The notes under the pieces were generated by a model. That model ran no database searches. It worked only from the letters and a program-made list of their open reading frames with translations, and was not told where the DNA came from. A stretch of 22,221 bases of DNA. It comes from CAYLGT01 sp964383465. Its GTDB lineage: Bacteria > Patescibacteriota > Saccharimonadia > Saccharimonadales > Saccharimonadaceae. The translations under genes were made by a program, and so were the position numbers. Positions 22,070 to 22,221 of this stretch are shown here, piece by piece (the stretch's first letter is position 1; each line of letters begins with the position of its first letter). Location: assembly GCA_964383465.1 (NCBI GenBank), contig CAYLGT010000012.1, forward strand, positions 1 to 22,221. Direction: 5' to 3'.

Positions 22070-22075
22070 ATTATA
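22070..22075 (-). promoter_or_regulatory. -10 box deciding the comEC start
   Basis: A perfect TATAAT on the minus strand ends 2 nt before the ATG at 22067 and 8 nt before the ATG at 22061. Transcription should start between them, so the second ATG is the likely start and the mRNA is nearly leaderless. A TTGAAT (22095-22100) stands 19 nt upstream. Confidence 0.5.
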
Positions 22076-22110
22076 CGCGCAAAGAAAAATACCGATTCAA
22101 ACGCAATTGC

Positions 22111-22152
22111 CCAAGTTTAAAGCCCATCCTTTCGGACAGGCTTTAAACTTGG
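22111..22152. terminator. 14-bp hairpin overlapping the tRNA-Lys 3' end
   Basis: CCAAGTTTAAAGCC (22111-22124) pairs perfectly with its complement at 22139-22152. Within the 14-nt loop, UCC and GGA can add three more pairs around a GAAA tetraloop when read on the minus strand. The distal arm begins with the CCA of tRNA-Lys. No T tract follows on the minus strand, so it is either an atypical terminator or a processing signal. Confidence 0.5.
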
Positions 22153-22221
22153 AGGAGCCACTGGGGCTTGAACCCAGGACACCCTGCTTAAAAGGCAGGT
22201 GCTCTAACCAGCTGAGCTATG
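22150..22221 (-). tRNA. tRNA-Lys (anticodon TTT), 5' end outside the window
   Basis: On the minus strand: CATAGCTCAGCTGGTTAGAG (D arm), anticodon stem CCTGC/GCAGG with loop CTTTTAA, anticodon TTT (22190-22192), T arm CTGGG-TTCAAGC-CCCAG and 3' acceptor strand TGGCTCC, then T and CCA. By pairing, the 5' end should be GGAGCCA, of which only CA is in the window. The discriminator base would be U, unusual for lysine. Confidence 0.93.

Overview
The window comes from a compact bacterial genome of the candidate phyla radiation (Patescibacteria), most likely an environmental member of Candidatus Saccharibacteria (TM7). The reasons are: a type IV pilus set without the outer-membrane parts PilQ and PilP; a ComEC without its metallo-beta-lactamase domain; a half-length TsaB; a lamin-tail surface protein with 'NLDG.Q..VP.G' segments; roughly 50% GC by eye; tight packing; and TGA used as an ordinary stop, which argues against the recoded SR1/Gracilibacteria lineages. 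The assignment rests on family knowledge, not on a search.

Layout. 1-2010 (minus): tRNA-Pro(TGG), a small coiled-coil protein and RNase Y. 2011-2199: non-coding, holding the rny leader and candidate promoters. 2200-3040 (minus): tsaE-tsaB, for the t6A modification of tRNA. 3108-12920: a type IV pilus locus in three blocks: pilB-pilC and a major pilin (plus), three minor pilin-like genes pilV-pilW-pilX (minus), then pilM-pilN-pilO and a small membrane protein (plus). 12946-13527 (plus): a double PRC-barrel protein. 13531-14709 (minus): recA-recX, divergent from a lone prepilin (14767-15156, plus). 15153-22061 (minus): comEC, yebC, a large surface protein, ruvC, a 26-residue membrane peptide, ruvA, ruvB and a PH-domain membrane protein. 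A tRNA-Lys(TTT) is cut by the right edge.

Together the genes make a plausible DNA-acquisition and recombination toolkit: pilus fibre and motor, the ComEC channel, RecA with its modulator RecX, and the RuvABC resolvasome. The pili probably also serve attachment or twitching on a host cell. No retraction ATPase (PilT), prepilin peptidase (PilD), DprA or ComEA is seen here.

Two runs of exactly 100 N interrupt pilB and recA. Both proteins are missing far more than 33 residues, so the runs are scaffold placeholders of unknown true length.

The clearest unexplained pattern is regulatory. About ten genes have a -10 box (TATACT or a close variant) only 6-9 nt before the start codon and no Shine-Dalgarno site, often touching the previous gene's stop codon. 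They look leaderless or nearly so, while rny, recA, the major pilin and pilN keep a leader or a Shine-Dalgarno site. The most unusual protein is the surface protein at 18122-19804, with four exact 26-residue repeats of a two-cysteine motif before a C-terminal membrane anchor. No mobile element, CRISPR array or rRNA was seen.
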